A stretch of 64,000 nt of DNA. It comes from Bacillaceae bacterium (GTDB taxonomy: Bacteria; Bacillota; Bacilli; JACDOE01). The notes beneath the pieces were generated by a model. The model did no database searches. It was given only the letters and a program-made list of their open reading frames with translations, and had not been told where the DNA came from. The stretch's first letter is position 1; every line of letters starts with the position of its first letter. Below, piece by piece: positions 42,018 through 51,030 of this stretch. Made by a program: the position numbers and the translations under genes. The stretch spans positions 871,205-935,204 of the forward strand of contig JACDOE010000001.1 of NCBI GenBank assembly GCA_017656255.1. Reading direction: 5' to 3'.

Positions 42018-42962
42018 ATGCAGCTTGAACCGATCATCCCATTTGAACCGAAAAAAGGTGATCAAATACCCGTGAAGGACGACTGGCTGGCCCAGATCAA
42101 ATGGGACGGTGTCCGTATTCTCACCTATTTTGATGGTCATCAGACCCGACTGTTTAACCGGAAAAAACGGGAAAGAACCCGGACTTATCCTGAACTGATC
42201 GATGTCAAAAGATACTGCGCCGCTGATTCGGTCATTCTGGATGGCGAAGTCATTGCCCTGGGTCACGACGGGAAACCCTCTTTTCAGACGGTAATGAAAC
42301 GGGACGGGATCAGACGGATGGACCGTGTCAGCCAAATGGTGTCACACGTTCCCGTCATCTATATGATCTTTGATGTGATTTTTGTAAACGGACAGTGGAT
42401 TCACCAGCGTCCCCTGCAGGAAAGAATGGACATCCTCTCAGATATCGTCAACCCCCAGGAAGACGTACAACTGGTACCCTCCCACCATGACGGGGAAACC
42501 CTGTTTGAAGTCGTCAAACAACAGGGGATGGAAGGCATCGTGGCCAAAAAGAAAGATTCAACTTATGACATCGGGCAGAAAAAAGACAGCTGGCTGAAGA
42601 TCAAAAATTATCAGGACGTGTATGCCGTTATCGGTGGATTTACTACCCGGAGCGGCACGATCAATGCGCTTTTACTGGGATTGTATGACCGGGAGGGCAA
42701 CCTGTGGTATGTGGGGCATGCCGGGACCGGAAAACTGTCCCGCGCTGACTGGCAGGCGTTGACGGATGTCCTGAAACCGCTGCAAACCGGGGAACGCCCT
42801 TTTATCAACAGGCCGGAACGGTTTCGGGATGCCGTGTGGATTGAACCGAGGGTAACGGCGCGAATCCAGTTTATGAACTGGACGCATAACCGGACCCTTC
42901 GGCAACCCAGCATTCAGGCGTTTGTGGCCGTCCCGCCGGAAGAATGTACCCTGGATCAATAA
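42018..42962 (+). CDS. ATP-dependent DNA ligase, LigD/LigC ligase-domain type
   Basis: A 314-residue stand-alone ligase. The adenylation motif is KWDGVR (Lys at about 28), followed by motif III-like LDGEVIAL (about 74-81), IYMIFDVIF (motif IIIa, about 114-122), EGIVAKKKDSTY (motif IV, about 174-185) and WLKIKN (motif V, about 194-199); an OB-fold domain completes it (about 200-314). This is the minimal core of bacterial NHEJ-type ligases, without LigD polymerase or phosphoesterase domains, and no Ku gene is in view. AAGGAG precedes the ATG. Confidence 0.9.
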   Translation: MQLEPIIPFEPKKGDQIPVKDDWLAQIKWDGVRILTYFDGHQTRLFNRKKRERTRTYPELIDVKRYCAADSVILDGEVIALGHDGKPSFQTVMKRDGIRRMDRVSQMVSHVPVIYMIFDVIFVNGQWIHQRPLQERMDILSDIVNPQEDVQLVPSHHDGETLFEVVKQQGMEGIVAKKKDSTYDIGQKKDSWLKIKNYQDVYAVIGGFTTRSGTINALLLGLYDREGNLWYVGHAGTGKLSRADWQALTDVLKPLQTGERPFINRPERFRDAVWIEPRVTARIQFMNWTHNRTLRQPSIQAFVAVPPEECTLDQ

Positions 42963-42973
42963 AGATGCAGGCC

Positions 42974-43582
42974 TTATTTTCTGGTGGCGGAGATCATAAC
43001 ACCGGTCATAAACGGAAGATCATGCCGGCTCACCTCAAGTAATTCAAAGCCGGCTTGCTTGATGAGTCGCTGTGCCTCGTCAATATCATGCTCACTTAAA
43101 CTGATACGGTCGAGCATCTTTTTGGCATCCGGATTCTTGCCGCGAATCGCCAGTAAAAATGTGCCTCCTGTTTTCATGACCCGACGGATTTCATCAAGTG
43201 CCTTTTGGCGGTCCGGCCAGAATTCATAATTGTTCACGGAACAGACCCGATCAAAACTGTAACCTTCAAAAGGAAGCTGACAGACGTCTCCCCGAACAAG
43301 GCGGACGCTACCCTCCTGGATAAAACGCTTATTAAGATAGGTGGCCTGAGACACCATAGTCTCCGAAATATCAATGCCGGCCACAAAGGAACAATCGGAT
43401 TTACTCATCAACCGGTGAATCAATCGGCCGTGGCCGAATCCGATTTCGAGAATGCGATCCCCCGGCTGTATGTTCATCAGTTCCATCACTTTTTGATTCA
43501 TACCGTGATTGGTAAGCGCCATCAGATGTCCGGCGAGTCGTCCCTTCCAGCCCCGTGGATAAGCAAATTGCCCATTTTTCAT
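42974..43582 (-). CDS. Class I SAM-dependent methyltransferase
   Basis: A 202-residue enzyme with SAM-binding motif ILEIGFGHGRLIHRL (about residues 44-58), acidic post-motif GIDISETM, and GTFLLAIRG (motif III). The SVNNYEFWPD stretch (about 115-124) replaces the usual post-II region. Substrate unknown. It overlaps the upstream TetR gene by 4 bases (ATGA), so the pair is translationally coupled and probably regulated by that repressor. Confidence 0.85.
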   Translation of the reverse strand: MKNGQFAYPRGWKGRLAGHLMALTNHGMNQKVMELMNIQPGDRILEIGFGHGRLIHRLMSKSDCSFVAGIDISETMVSQATYLNKRFIQEGSVRLVRGDVCQLPFEGYSFDRVCSVNNYEFWPDRQKALDEIRRVMKTGGTFLLAIRGKNPDAKKMLDRISLSEHDIDEAQRLIKQAGFELLEVSRHDLPFMTGVMISATRK

Positions 43583-44211
43583 CCATCCTCTCCTCCCTTA
43601 TCATTCAGTTTGAGCCGTTTTTCCTGCATCAAGCCTGCCACAAACATCGGTATCATCGTATCGAGATACACATCTGCCGGGATGTCATCCACCCAATCGA
43701 CATGCCGGTAATTGGATGTCGTGAGCACATATTGATACAAGCAATCGAAAAAGATACGGGCCTGTACCGGAAAATTTCCTTCCGGTATAATCCCCCGCCG
43801 ATGGAGCCGGCACAAATATTCGGTCAAATTCTGATGAAGTCGCCGGGGGACTTCGGAGGCCATCCGAGCCAGTTCCGGATGACGGGGAGCCTCCTGAAAC
43901 ACGATCCGCATATAATCGGCATACTCAAAGGACACACGCAGATAAGACTCCGCCAGCAGGCGAAGATCACAAACCGGATTAAAGGTCCAGTTGTCTTCCA
44001 ACCATGTATCTTCAAGAAGTGACAGCGTGGAAAAATGGCGAATCCCTTCTCTCAATAAATTTTCTTTACTGCCAAAATGCCGAAACAGGGTCATTTCGGA
44101 CACCCCGGCCCGGCTAGCGATTTCCTTCGTCGTCGTCCCTTCATACCCTTGTTCCCCGAAAATATCCAGGGCCGCCTGCAACAGTTTGTTCCGCGTTTCC
44201 GTTTTACTCAT
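43579..44211 (-). CDS. TetR/AcrR-family repressor
   Basis: A 210-residue regulator: N-terminal helix-turn-helix (about 8-55, TTKEIASRAGVSEMTLFRHFGSKENLL) and an all-alpha ligand-binding domain. It sits downstream of a promoter whose start region carries a perfect palindrome, the expected autoregulatory operator, and is coupled to the methyltransferase gene. Confidence 0.92.
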   Translation of the reverse strand: MSKTETRNKLLQAALDIFGEQGYEGTTTKEIASRAGVSEMTLFRHFGSKENLLREGIRHFSTLSLLEDTWLEDNWTFNPVCDLRLLAESYLRVSFEYADYMRIVFQEAPRHPELARMASEVPRRLHQNLTEYLCRLHRRGIIPEGNFPVQARIFFDCLYQYVLTTSNYRHVDWVDDIPADVYLDTMIPMFVAGLMQEKRLKLNDKGGEDG

Positions 44212-44231
44212 CCTATCCTCCTCTCATATGT

Positions 44232-44251
44232 ATGTTAGTGCTTACTAACAT
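44232..44251. promoter_or_regulatory. TetR operator
   Basis: ATGTTAGT-GCTT-ACTAACAT, a perfect 8-bp inverted repeat immediately downstream of the -10 box of the TetR gene promoter, 20-40 bases before its start codon. Confidence 0.8.
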
Positions 44252-44279
44252 TTTATATCAAAAAAATTGACTTTGACAA
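44252..44279 (-). promoter_or_regulatory. Promoter of the TetR-methyltransferase operon
   Basis: Minus strand TTGTCA (44274-44279), 16-base spacer, TATAAA (44252-44257), abutting the TetR operator. Confidence 0.7.
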
Positions 44280-44284
44280 TAAAA

Positions 44285-44318
44285 AGCCTGCGGAGTTTTT
44301 CCACAAACTCCGCAGGCT
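44285..44318 (-). terminator. Terminator of the methionine operon
   Basis: AGCCTGCGGAGTTT / AAACTCCGCAGGCT stem followed by TTTTTATTG on the minus strand, 12 bases after the stop codon of the fusion gene. Confidence 0.92.
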
Positions 44319-44330
44319 CCAACCAACACA

Positions 44331-46214
44331 TCATATGGAAATATCGGCTCCGGCCTCCCCGTTTTGACCGGTTTTTTCACGGACATACCGGGTCAGATCG
44401 GCACTCATTTCATAATAAGAAAACGGGGTGATAATATAGATGCCATTAAAATATTGTACGGCCTTATCGATTAATTCTTTCGCCATCTCCAGCCCTTCCT
44501 GCCGGGCTCTTTCACCGTTATAGCGTCCCATTCGTTCCAGAGCCTCGTCAGATAATTTGATGCCGGGTACTTCGTTATGCAGAAAATCGGCATTCCGCTT
44601 GCTAGTGAGAGGCATGATTCCGATGAAAATGGGTATTGGGATATGCCGTGTTCCTTCATAAATCCGGATAATGGATTCCTCATCATACACCGGCTGGGTC
44701 ATTACAAAATCGGCTCCGGCTTCCACTTTCTTCTCCAGACGTTTAACCGCCGCTTCAAACTTGCGAACATGCGGGTTGAAGGCAGCCCCTACGGTAAAGC
44801 GGGTCTGCTGTTTCATCAACCGGCCGGAATGGGTGATCCCCTCGTTCAACTGTTTGACCATACGAATCAAGTCAAAGGATGTTAGATCGAATACCGATGT
44901 GGCACCGGGAAGATCGCCGAAGCGGGACGGATCACCGGTGACCACCAGAATGTGATGGATATCCAGCGCATGAAGTCCCATCAGATGGGACTGCTGCCCG
45001 ATCAGGTTACGATCGCGACAGGCCATATGCAACAGCGGTTCGATCTTGAATTTGTTCTTGATAATGGCGCCGAGGGCCATATTGCTCATCCGCGTTGCAG
45101 CCAGGGAATTGTCGGCCAGGGTAACGGCATCCGCCCCCGCTTTCTCCAGTTCTTCCGTTCCTTTTAAAAACTTGTTGATATCCAGATCCCGCGGCGGATC
45201 AAATTCCACGATGACAGTATGACGTTGTTTGACCCGATCGACCAGATTAACTGATTTATTTTGTTTATCCTGAATAGAGCGGATTTTGCTGCGAATCTGG
45301 TTGGCGTTGACATCCGTTTTCGGATTGACACGTTCTACCGGTTTCAGACCATTGAGGGCTTCGGCCATCTCCCGGATATGCTCCGGTGTCGTCCCGCAAC
45401 ATCCTCCGATCAGACGAACCCCCTGTTCACGAAAACGCCGGGCATTTTCCGCAAAATACTGCGGGGAAGATTTATAGGCATATTCCCCGTCTGTAAACGC
45501 GAGCCGGCCTGCATTGGGAAAAATGGACAGAGGCGTATCTTCCGGCACCAGCGCATTTTCAATGGAGCGGAACATTTCAGCCGGTCCCATGCGGCAATTC
45601 AAGCCCAGAATGTCAGCCCCGCTTTCCTTCAGAATCTGAAACGCCTCGCTCAGACTATATCCGTCGCGGGTCCTCCCCACTTCCATCAACGCCAGCTGGG
45701 CAATAATGGGCAAAGACGTAAGCGGCCGAATCTCGTCCAGCACCAGCAGCAACTCTTCCACATCGAGAAACGTCTCCAGCAAAATACCGTCAACCCCGCC
45801 ATCAAGAAGGGCTTCCACCTGTTCCCGGTACTGGCTGCGATACCCTTCCATCGGAGAGTTGGAGACTTTACCAGCACGAATGGAGCCGACGGAACCCACC
45901 ACATAGGCATCCGTTCCAACCGCTTTTCTGGCAATCTCAGCCGCTACCCGGTTGATCTCATGCAGCTGATCCTCCAGGCCGTAACGGGCCAGACTTTCCC
46001 GATGCGCACCAAACGTATTGGTCGTGATAAAACGGGCTCCTGCCTCATAATAGGCCCGATGGACACTGGCAATCAGTTCAGGCCGCGACAGATTCAGTTC
46101 CTCATAACAGACCCCAACGGGGACGCCCTGGCCGTACAAATACGTAGCCATCGCCCCGTCACCCACAAGCAGGTGATCAGTCAGATAATCTTTGAGATTG
46201 GTCTTTTGATGCAT
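44331..46214 (-). CDS. Bifunctional homocysteine S-methyltransferase / 5,10-methylenetetrahydrofolate reductase
   Basis: A 627-residue fusion, as in B. subtilis YitJ. The N-terminal homocysteine methyltransferase (about 1-300) has the zinc cysteines in LNCRMGP (about 205) and IGGCCGTTPEH (about 269-279). The C-terminal part (about 330-610) is a MetF-type TIM barrel with EFDPPRD at its start, VTGDPSRFGDLPGA and MTQPVYDEE. It makes methyl-tetrahydrofolate, the methyl donor for MetH, and carries a methyltransferase half homologous to the MetH front end. I chose ATG 46214 behind GGAGGAAAAG. The gene follows metH by 25 bases in the same S-box operon. Confidence 0.93.
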   Translation of the reverse strand: MHQKTNLKDYLTDHLLVGDGAMATYLYGQGVPVGVCYEELNLSRPELIASVHRAYYEAGARFITTNTFGAHRESLARYGLEDQLHEINRVAAEIARKAVGTDAYVVGSVGSIRAGKVSNSPMEGYRSQYREQVEALLDGGVDGILLETFLDVEELLLVLDEIRPLTSLPIIAQLALMEVGRTRDGYSLSEAFQILKESGADILGLNCRMGPAEMFRSIENALVPEDTPLSIFPNAGRLAFTDGEYAYKSSPQYFAENARRFREQGVRLIGGCCGTTPEHIREMAEALNGLKPVERVNPKTDVNANQIRSKIRSIQDKQNKSVNLVDRVKQRHTVIVEFDPPRDLDINKFLKGTEELEKAGADAVTLADNSLAATRMSNMALGAIIKNKFKIEPLLHMACRDRNLIGQQSHLMGLHALDIHHILVVTGDPSRFGDLPGATSVFDLTSFDLIRMVKQLNEGITHSGRLMKQQTRFTVGAAFNPHVRKFEAAVKRLEKKVEAGADFVMTQPVYDEESIIRIYEGTRHIPIPIFIGIMPLTSKRNADFLHNEVPGIKLSDEALERMGRYNGERARQEGLEMAKELIDKAVQYFNGIYIITPFSYYEMSADLTRYVREKTGQNGEAGADISI

Positions 46215-46239
46215 CTCTTTTCCTCCGCTCCCCATTTTT

Positions 46240-49200
46240 CTATTCCTCCGCTCCGACATTGAAATACCTGGCTTCCGGATGGGAAAAGACCATCGCCGAC
46301 ACCGACGCTTCCGGCTCCATCATAAACCCGTCTGTCAGCTGGATTCCGATATCTTCCGGTTTCATCAACCCGAACAGTTTGGCCTGGTCTTCCAGGTTCG
46401 GGCAGGCCGGATAACCGAATGAAACACGAATTCCCTGATATTTGGCGGCAAAACGTTCCTGCATCGTCATATCCGCCGGATCCGGGATTCCCCAGGCATC
46501 CCGGATCATATGGTGCAATCGTTCTGCAAAGGCTTCTGCCAGCTCCAGAGCCAGTGCCTGCAGAAGATGGGACCGCAGGTAGTCCCCTTTTTCCTTCCAT
46601 GCCGTAGAAAGCTCACGAATGCCTTCTCCGGCCGTCACATTCAAAAAGGCCACATAATCTTTGACGCCGCTTTCCCGTGGACGGACAAAGTCAGCCAGGC
46701 ACAGGTAAGGCGCCTGTTTTTGCCGTGGAAATGAAAAACGTTCGATTTCCTGCTCCGGATGCTCCGGGTCAAAGATCACAATATCATCACCTTCGGATTG
46801 AGCCGGGAAAAACCGGTACATGCCATGCGCCTTGATGATCCCTTCTTCCTTCGCTTCCGCCAGCAATCGGTCTGTTTCCTGTTTCAATTCAACGGCACGG
46901 GGATCCTGTTCCGCCAGGAGTTTTTCCACTTTGCCGCGCAGACCGAGATGCTTGCCGAGAAGCATCTGCAGGTTGAGGTAGGGTGTCAAGTGATCCAGTG
47001 GATAATCACGCAGAATATGCCGTTTAAAATCCGGTGGCTGATAGACCGGTGCTTCCTGAGATACGTCGGAACGGCGGCGTTCGGCGGGTTGTCCTTGATT
47101 GTCCGGTTGATCCGCCTTGTCCGCAGAAGGTGATGAGACCGATGCCCGATCTTTTGCTGACTTATCGGCCAGTTGTGCCCGTTTTTCCGGGTTCATCAAC
47201 TGGTTGGCCAGATCAAGGCCATTCATGGCATCTTTGGCATAGACGACAATGCCGTCATACTGTGGCGCAATGCGGGTCTCGGTAAATTTTCGGGTGAGGG
47301 CCGCACCCCCGACCAGTAAGGGAACATCGATACCGGCAGCTTTCAGATCCTGGGCAGTGACGATCATTTGCTGGGCAGATTTGACCAGCAGACCGGACAA
47401 ACCGATCATATCCGGTTTTTCCTTTTGACAGGCCTCAATCAACTGTTCCGGCGTCACTTTAATACCCAGATTGACCACTTGATACCCGTTATTGGACAGG
47501 ATAATATCCACCAGATTTTTGCCGATATCGTGCACATCCCCTTTTACCGTCGCCAGCAGAATTTTGCCCTTGACGCTGCTTTCTTTCTTCTCCATATAGG
47601 GCTCCAGATGGGCCACGGCCGCTTTCATCGACTCGGCACTCTGCAACACCTCGGCCACGATCAATTGATTATCGTTAAACAGGCGTCCCACTTCTTCCAT
47701 CCCGTCCATCAGGGGACCATTAATGATATCCAGGGGATCGTCATACTTCTGCAGGGCTTCATCCAGGTCTTTCGCAAGCCCCTCTTTCGTCCCTTCGATA
47801 ATATAATGGGCCAGCCTCTCTTCCAGACTCATCGTCGACGTTTCACGGGGTGTACTCTCCTTTTTCTGACGGTAAAATTCGGTAAAGGTCTGCAGCGTCT
47901 GATCATCGGTCTCGAACAGGAGTTTTTCCGCCATCTGGCGTTCTTCTTCCGGAATGGAGGCGTAACGCTCCAGTTTTTCCGTATTGACAATGGCATAATC
48001 GAGGCCCGCTACCGTACAGTGATAAAGAAATACGGCGTTGAGTACTTCCCGCCCGGCAGGGGGCAGTCCGAATGATACGTTACTCACCCCGAGGATGGTC
48101 TGGGTACGGGGCATCGCTTCTTTAATCAGACGGATGCCTTCCACGGTTTCCTTGGCTGAACCGATATAGGCTTCATCCCCCGTTCCCACCGGAAACACCA
48201 GCGGGTCAAAAATAATGTCTTCCGGTTGCAGGCCGTATTGATTGACCAGCAAGTCGTAAGAGCGTCTCGCCACTTCCAGTTTCCTTTCCCGGGTGACGGC
48301 CATCCCTTCCTCGTCGATGGTACCGACGACCACCGCCGCTCCGTATTTGTGAATGAGCGGGACGACCTGGGCGAAGCGTTCTTCACCGTCTTCCAGGTTA
48401 ATCGAGTTGATGATGGCTTTACCCTGGGAATATTTGAGGGCCAGGTCGATGACGTCCGGGTCCGTTGAATCGATCATGAACGGCACTTTCACCTTTTTGG
48501 TGACATATTCAAGAAAACGGCGCATGTCTTCTTTTTCATCGCGGTCCGGGTCGGCCAGGCAGACGTCAATCACCTGGGCACCCCGTTTCACCTGGGCACG
48601 TGCTATTTCAGATGCTTCTTCATATTTGCCTTCGGCAATCAGCCGGCGAAATTTTCTCGAACCAATGACATTGGTTCTTTCTCCGACGAGAAGCGGCCGG
48701 TTATCTTCTTCGAGATACACCGGCTCGATCCCCGAGACGGCCGGCGGATGTTCGCCGATCACCTGACGGGGTTGATAGTCTTTGAGTGCTTCAGCTAATG
48801 CCCGAATGTGTTCCGGGGTGGTTCCACAGCATCCCCCGGCAATATTGAGCCAGCCTTTTTCTGCGAAGCCGGCCATCTTTTGCGCCAGTGCCTGCGGGGA
48901 TTCATGATAATGTCCGTCTTCATCCGGCAGACCGGCATTGGGATAGCAACTCACCGCATAGCGTGACATGCCGGACAGCGTCCGGATATGATCCCGCATG
49001 AATTCCGGACCGGTGGCACAGTTCAGACCGACGGAGATCGGTTTCAAATGTTCCAGTGAGATATAAAAAGCCTCAATATTCTGACCGGCCAGGGTGGTTC
49101 CCATAGGTTCAATGGTTCCCGAGATCATGACGGGAAGTTCCCGGCCCGTTTCCTTAAACGCCCGGCGAATCCCGATACTGGCCGCTTTCACATTGAGCGT

Positions 49201-49707
49201 ATCCTGTGCAGTTTCTAGGAGCAACACATCCACGCCACCCTCGATCAGGGCACGTGCCTGTGCATAATAAGCCTGTTCCAGTTGTTCAAACGTGGTGCCT
49301 CCGGTGACCGACAGGGTTTTGGTGGTCGGTCCCATCGAACCGGCGACAAAACGTGGCTGCTCTTCGGTAGACCACTTCTCCACGGCCCGGCGTGCGATTT
49401 CGGCAGCCGCCTTGTTAATCTCTTCAACTTTGTCCTGCAGATCGTACTCGGCCAGTACAATGTCCGTCGCACCGAAAGTATTGGTCTGAACGATGTCCGC
49501 CCCGGCTTCCAGATAGGATTCGGTGATCTCCTGAATCAGATCGGGACGGGTCAGATTCAACATTTCGTTACATCCATCATATGCTTCACCGCCAAAGTCC
49601 TCCGCCGTCAGGCCGGCCTGCTGGATCATGGTCCCCATCGCACCGTCCAGAACCAGAATTTTTTTCTTCATTTGTTCCTTGAACGCCCTGCTTCTTGATG
49701 CCACCAT
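46240..49707 (-). CDS. metH: Cobalamin-dependent methionine synthase, full length
   Basis: A 1155-residue MetH with all modules: homocysteine domain (about 15-325; zinc ligands in GLNCATGPE near 227 and GGCCGTTPEH near 292-301), folate/pterin domain (about 335-600, starting ERTNVIGSRKFRRL), cap helices (about 640-720), B12 domain with DVHDIGKN (His near 727, the axial ligand), and the SAM-dependent reactivation domain (about 890-1155, with FGYPACPNLEDQ). A disordered polar linker rich in Ser, Asp, Gln and Arg (about 845-885) joins the last two. It transfers methyl from methyl-tetrahydrofolate to homocysteine. The ATG at 49707 has GGGGTG upstream; an internal ATG at 49671 with AAGGAA is an alternative. 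Confidence 0.96.
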   Translation of the reverse strand: MVASRSRAFKEQMKKKILVLDGAMGTMIQQAGLTAEDFGGEAYDGCNEMLNLTRPDLIQEITESYLEAGADIVQTNTFGATDIVLAEYDLQDKVEEINKAAAEIARRAVEKWSTEEQPRFVAGSMGPTTKTLSVTGGTTFEQLEQAYYAQARALIEGGVDVLLLETAQDTLNVKAASIGIRRAFKETGRELPVMISGTIEPMGTTLAGQNIEAFYISLEHLKPISVGLNCATGPEFMRDHIRTLSGMSRYAVSCYPNAGLPDEDGHYHESPQALAQKMAGFAEKGWLNIAGGCCGTTPEHIRALAEALKDYQPRQVIGEHPPAVSGIEPVYLEEDNRPLLVGERTNVIGSRKFRRLIAEGKYEEASEIARAQVKRGAQVIDVCLADPDRDEKEDMRRFLEYVTKKVKVPFMIDSTDPDVIDLALKYSQGKAIINSINLEDGEERFAQVVPLIHKYGAAVVVGTIDEEGMAVTRERKLEVARRSYDLLVNQYGLQPEDIIFDPLVFPVGTGDEAYIGSAKETVEGIRLIKEAMPRTQTILGVSNVSFGLPPAGREVLNAVFLYHCTVAGLDYAIVNTEKLERYASIPEEERQMAEKLLFETDDQTLQTFTEFYRQKKESTPRETSTMSLEERLAHYIIEGTKEGLAKDLDEALQKYDDPLDIINGPLMDGMEEVGRLFNDNQLIVAEVLQSAESMKAAVAHLEPYMEKKESSVKGKILLATVKGDVHDIGKNLVDIILSNNGYQVVNLGIKVTPEQLIEACQKEKPDMIGLSGLLVKSAQQMIVTAQDLKAAGIDVPLLVGGAALTRKFTETRIAPQYDGIVVYAKDAMNGLDLANQLMNPEKRAQLADKSAKDRASVSSPSADKADQPDNQGQPAERRRSDVSQEAPVYQPPDFKRHILRDYPLDHLTPYLNLQMLLGKHLGLRGKVEKLLAEQDPRAVELKQETDRLLAEAKEEGIIKAHGMYRFFPAQSEGDDIVIFDPEHPEQEIERFSFPRQKQAPYLCLADFVRPRESGVKDYVAFLNVTAGEGIRELSTAWKEKGDYLRSHLLQALALELAEAFAERLHHMIRDAWGIPDPADMTMQERFAAKYQGIRVSFGYPACPNLEDQAKLFGLMKPEDIGIQLTDGFMMEPEASVSAMVFSHPEARYFNVGAEE

Positions 49708-49811
49708 CTATAAACACCCCAACATTTCTTTTGAGATTCCCTTCGATCAAGCACTCTAGGTTCAATGTCAAAGGAATCAGCACATAACTGCGAAAATAAC
49801 CCAAAATAAGC

Positions 49812-49835
49812 AAAAGGCCTTCCCCAAGAAAGGCC
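49812..49835 (-). terminator. S-box expression-platform terminator
   Basis: GGCCTT / AAGGCC hairpin followed by TTTTGC on the minus strand, between the SAM aptamer and metH. Its left arm is part of the sequence GCCTTTCTT that can instead pair with AAGAAAGGC (49866-49874) beside the aptamer. Confidence 0.75.
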
Positions 49836-49871
49836 CCCATGATAATCACGCTATCATTTTTAAACGCCTTT

Positions 49872-49982
49872 CTTATCTCTCAGAACCCTCGGGGTCCTGC
49901 TGGAATTAGCACCGCTGCAGGAAAAGCTTCCTGCCGGTTGCCGGGTTTCATAGGGCCAGTCCCTCCACCTGCTCCGGATAAG
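49872..49982 (-). ncRNA. SAM-I riboswitch (S-box) controlling metH
   Basis: Read on the minus strand: P1 strand CTTATC (49977-49982), the core blocks GGTGGAGGGACTGGCCC and TGAAACCCGGCAACC, then GGTGCTAATTCC, and the closing P1 strand GATAAG (49872-49877). This is the standard S-box consensus. When SAM binds, P1 forms and the downstream terminator can fold; without SAM, AAGAAAGGC, which shares bases with P1, can pair with GCCTTTCTT and prevent termination. The remainder of the 470-base gap between metH and the coat gene holds the promoter (below) and about 130 bases with nothing recognisable upstream of the coat gene. Confidence 0.95.
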
Positions 49983-50015
49983 AATGGATTCCGATATTTA
50001 AAAAATCTTGTAACC

Positions 50016-50044
50016 ACTATAAAGGATTCCACCTGTCATGTCAA
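50016..50044 (-). promoter_or_regulatory. Promoter of the S-box methionine operon
   Basis: Minus strand TTGACA (50039-50044), 17-base spacer, TATAGT (50016-50021): a near-consensus sigma-A promoter about 30 bases before the aptamer. Confidence 0.85.
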
Positions 50045-50177
50045 CGAAAAAAACGTTGTTTGCAGCCCATTCTCCTCCTGTTTTGAGTAACTGTCAATTT
50101 CTTTACATAAATTAGGTGAGAACTGGAAAAAATGAAAGGCGTAAACCCATCAATTCAAATAAGAGGAGGAATCACAG

Positions 50178-50759
50178 ATGAACACCAAACTAGGCGCCCA
50201 TGAAGTCATGGAAGTTCACGAGGTGCTGACCGATACCATCGACGGTATCAACCAGTTTCAACTCTACCGCCCCCACGTGCAGGATCCGCAACTGGCTACC
50301 ATTCTGAACAACCAGATTCAATTCCTGATCCGTGAGTATAACAATATGGTGCAGGCCGTCAACCAGCACGGTGGAGCAGAAGCGATCCCATACCGCAAGC
50401 CGTCGGATAACTTCTCACCGACATACGGTCTCGACAATCCGTCCCCCCAGTCCCCCAATACATCCATCAACCAGATGAATGACCGGGATGTCGCCAGCGG
50501 CATGCTCGGCTGTCAAAAATCCACAGCCACCCTTCGCATGGCCGCATCTCTTGAATGTGCCGATCCGCAGATTCGCCGGATCATGCAACAGGGGGCGGTG
50601 AACTCCTCAGAACAGGCGTATGAAGTCTGGCAATATATGAATCAGAAAGGTTACTATCAAGTGCCGACACTTAAAGACGTCACCACCAGCACCATGGTCA
50701 ACACCTACACACCTGCGGCAACCGCAACCGACAGAACGCCGGGACACATTCAACAATAA
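50178..50759 (+). CDS. CotF-family spore coat protein
   Basis: A 193-residue protein with ferritin-like CotF helices in two parts (about 8-65 and 98-158; AHEVMEVHEVLTDTIDGINQF and NDRDVASGMLGCQKSTATLRMAA), separated by an Asn/Pro/Ser-rich loop (70-97), and a Thr-rich tail. The GYYQVPTL end of the domain is typical. CotF-like proteins are spore coat components. AAGAGGAGGAATCACAG precedes the ATG. A sporulation promoter is expected but I could not define it. Confidence 0.88.
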   Translation: MNTKLGAHEVMEVHEVLTDTIDGINQFQLYRPHVQDPQLATILNNQIQFLIREYNNMVQAVNQHGGAEAIPYRKPSDNFSPTYGLDNPSPQSPNTSINQMNDRDVASGMLGCQKSTATLRMAASLECADPQIRRIMQQGAVNSSEQAYEVWQYMNQKGYYQVPTLKDVTTSTMVNTYTPAATATDRTPGHIQQ

Positions 50760-50767
50760 CTTGAAGA

Positions 50768-50799
50768 AAACCTGCCTCTTCCACGGCAGGTTTCTTTTT
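50768..50799 (+). terminator. Terminator after the coat gene
   Basis: AAACCTGCC / GGCAGGTTT with an 8-base loop, then CTTTTT. Confidence 0.88.
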
Positions 50800-50873
50800 A
50801 TTTCGTTAAGGTATAACAAAAATTTATAGGGGTATAAAAATATTGGTTTTCCGTTGAGAATGGATGGAGCCTA

Positions 50874-50902
50874 TTGAATTCCCGGAATGACAGTTGTATA
50901 CT
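50874..50902 (+). promoter_or_regulatory. Promoter of the ROK-chromate transporter operon
   Basis: TTGAAT (50874-50879), 17-base spacer, TATACT (50897-50902), about 130 bases upstream of the ROK gene. Confidence 0.65.
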
Positions 50903-51030
50903 TAGAATTATCCAAAATGAAAAAAAGTTCCCGTTATTTTATGGCGTTTCTATGGGGTATCATCTTTTTTATTGTCTTTTTTCGTCACTTTATTCCATTT
51001 TGGTTATAACTTGAAGGTTGTGAAACGAAA

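Noticed and set aside
45261-46262. 333-codon plus-strand open frame opposite the methionine fusion gene
   Set aside because: Shadow of a GC-rich real gene; no ribosome binding site or recognisable domain. The same holds for 47368-48075 opposite metH and 40939-41736 opposite the chemoreceptor.
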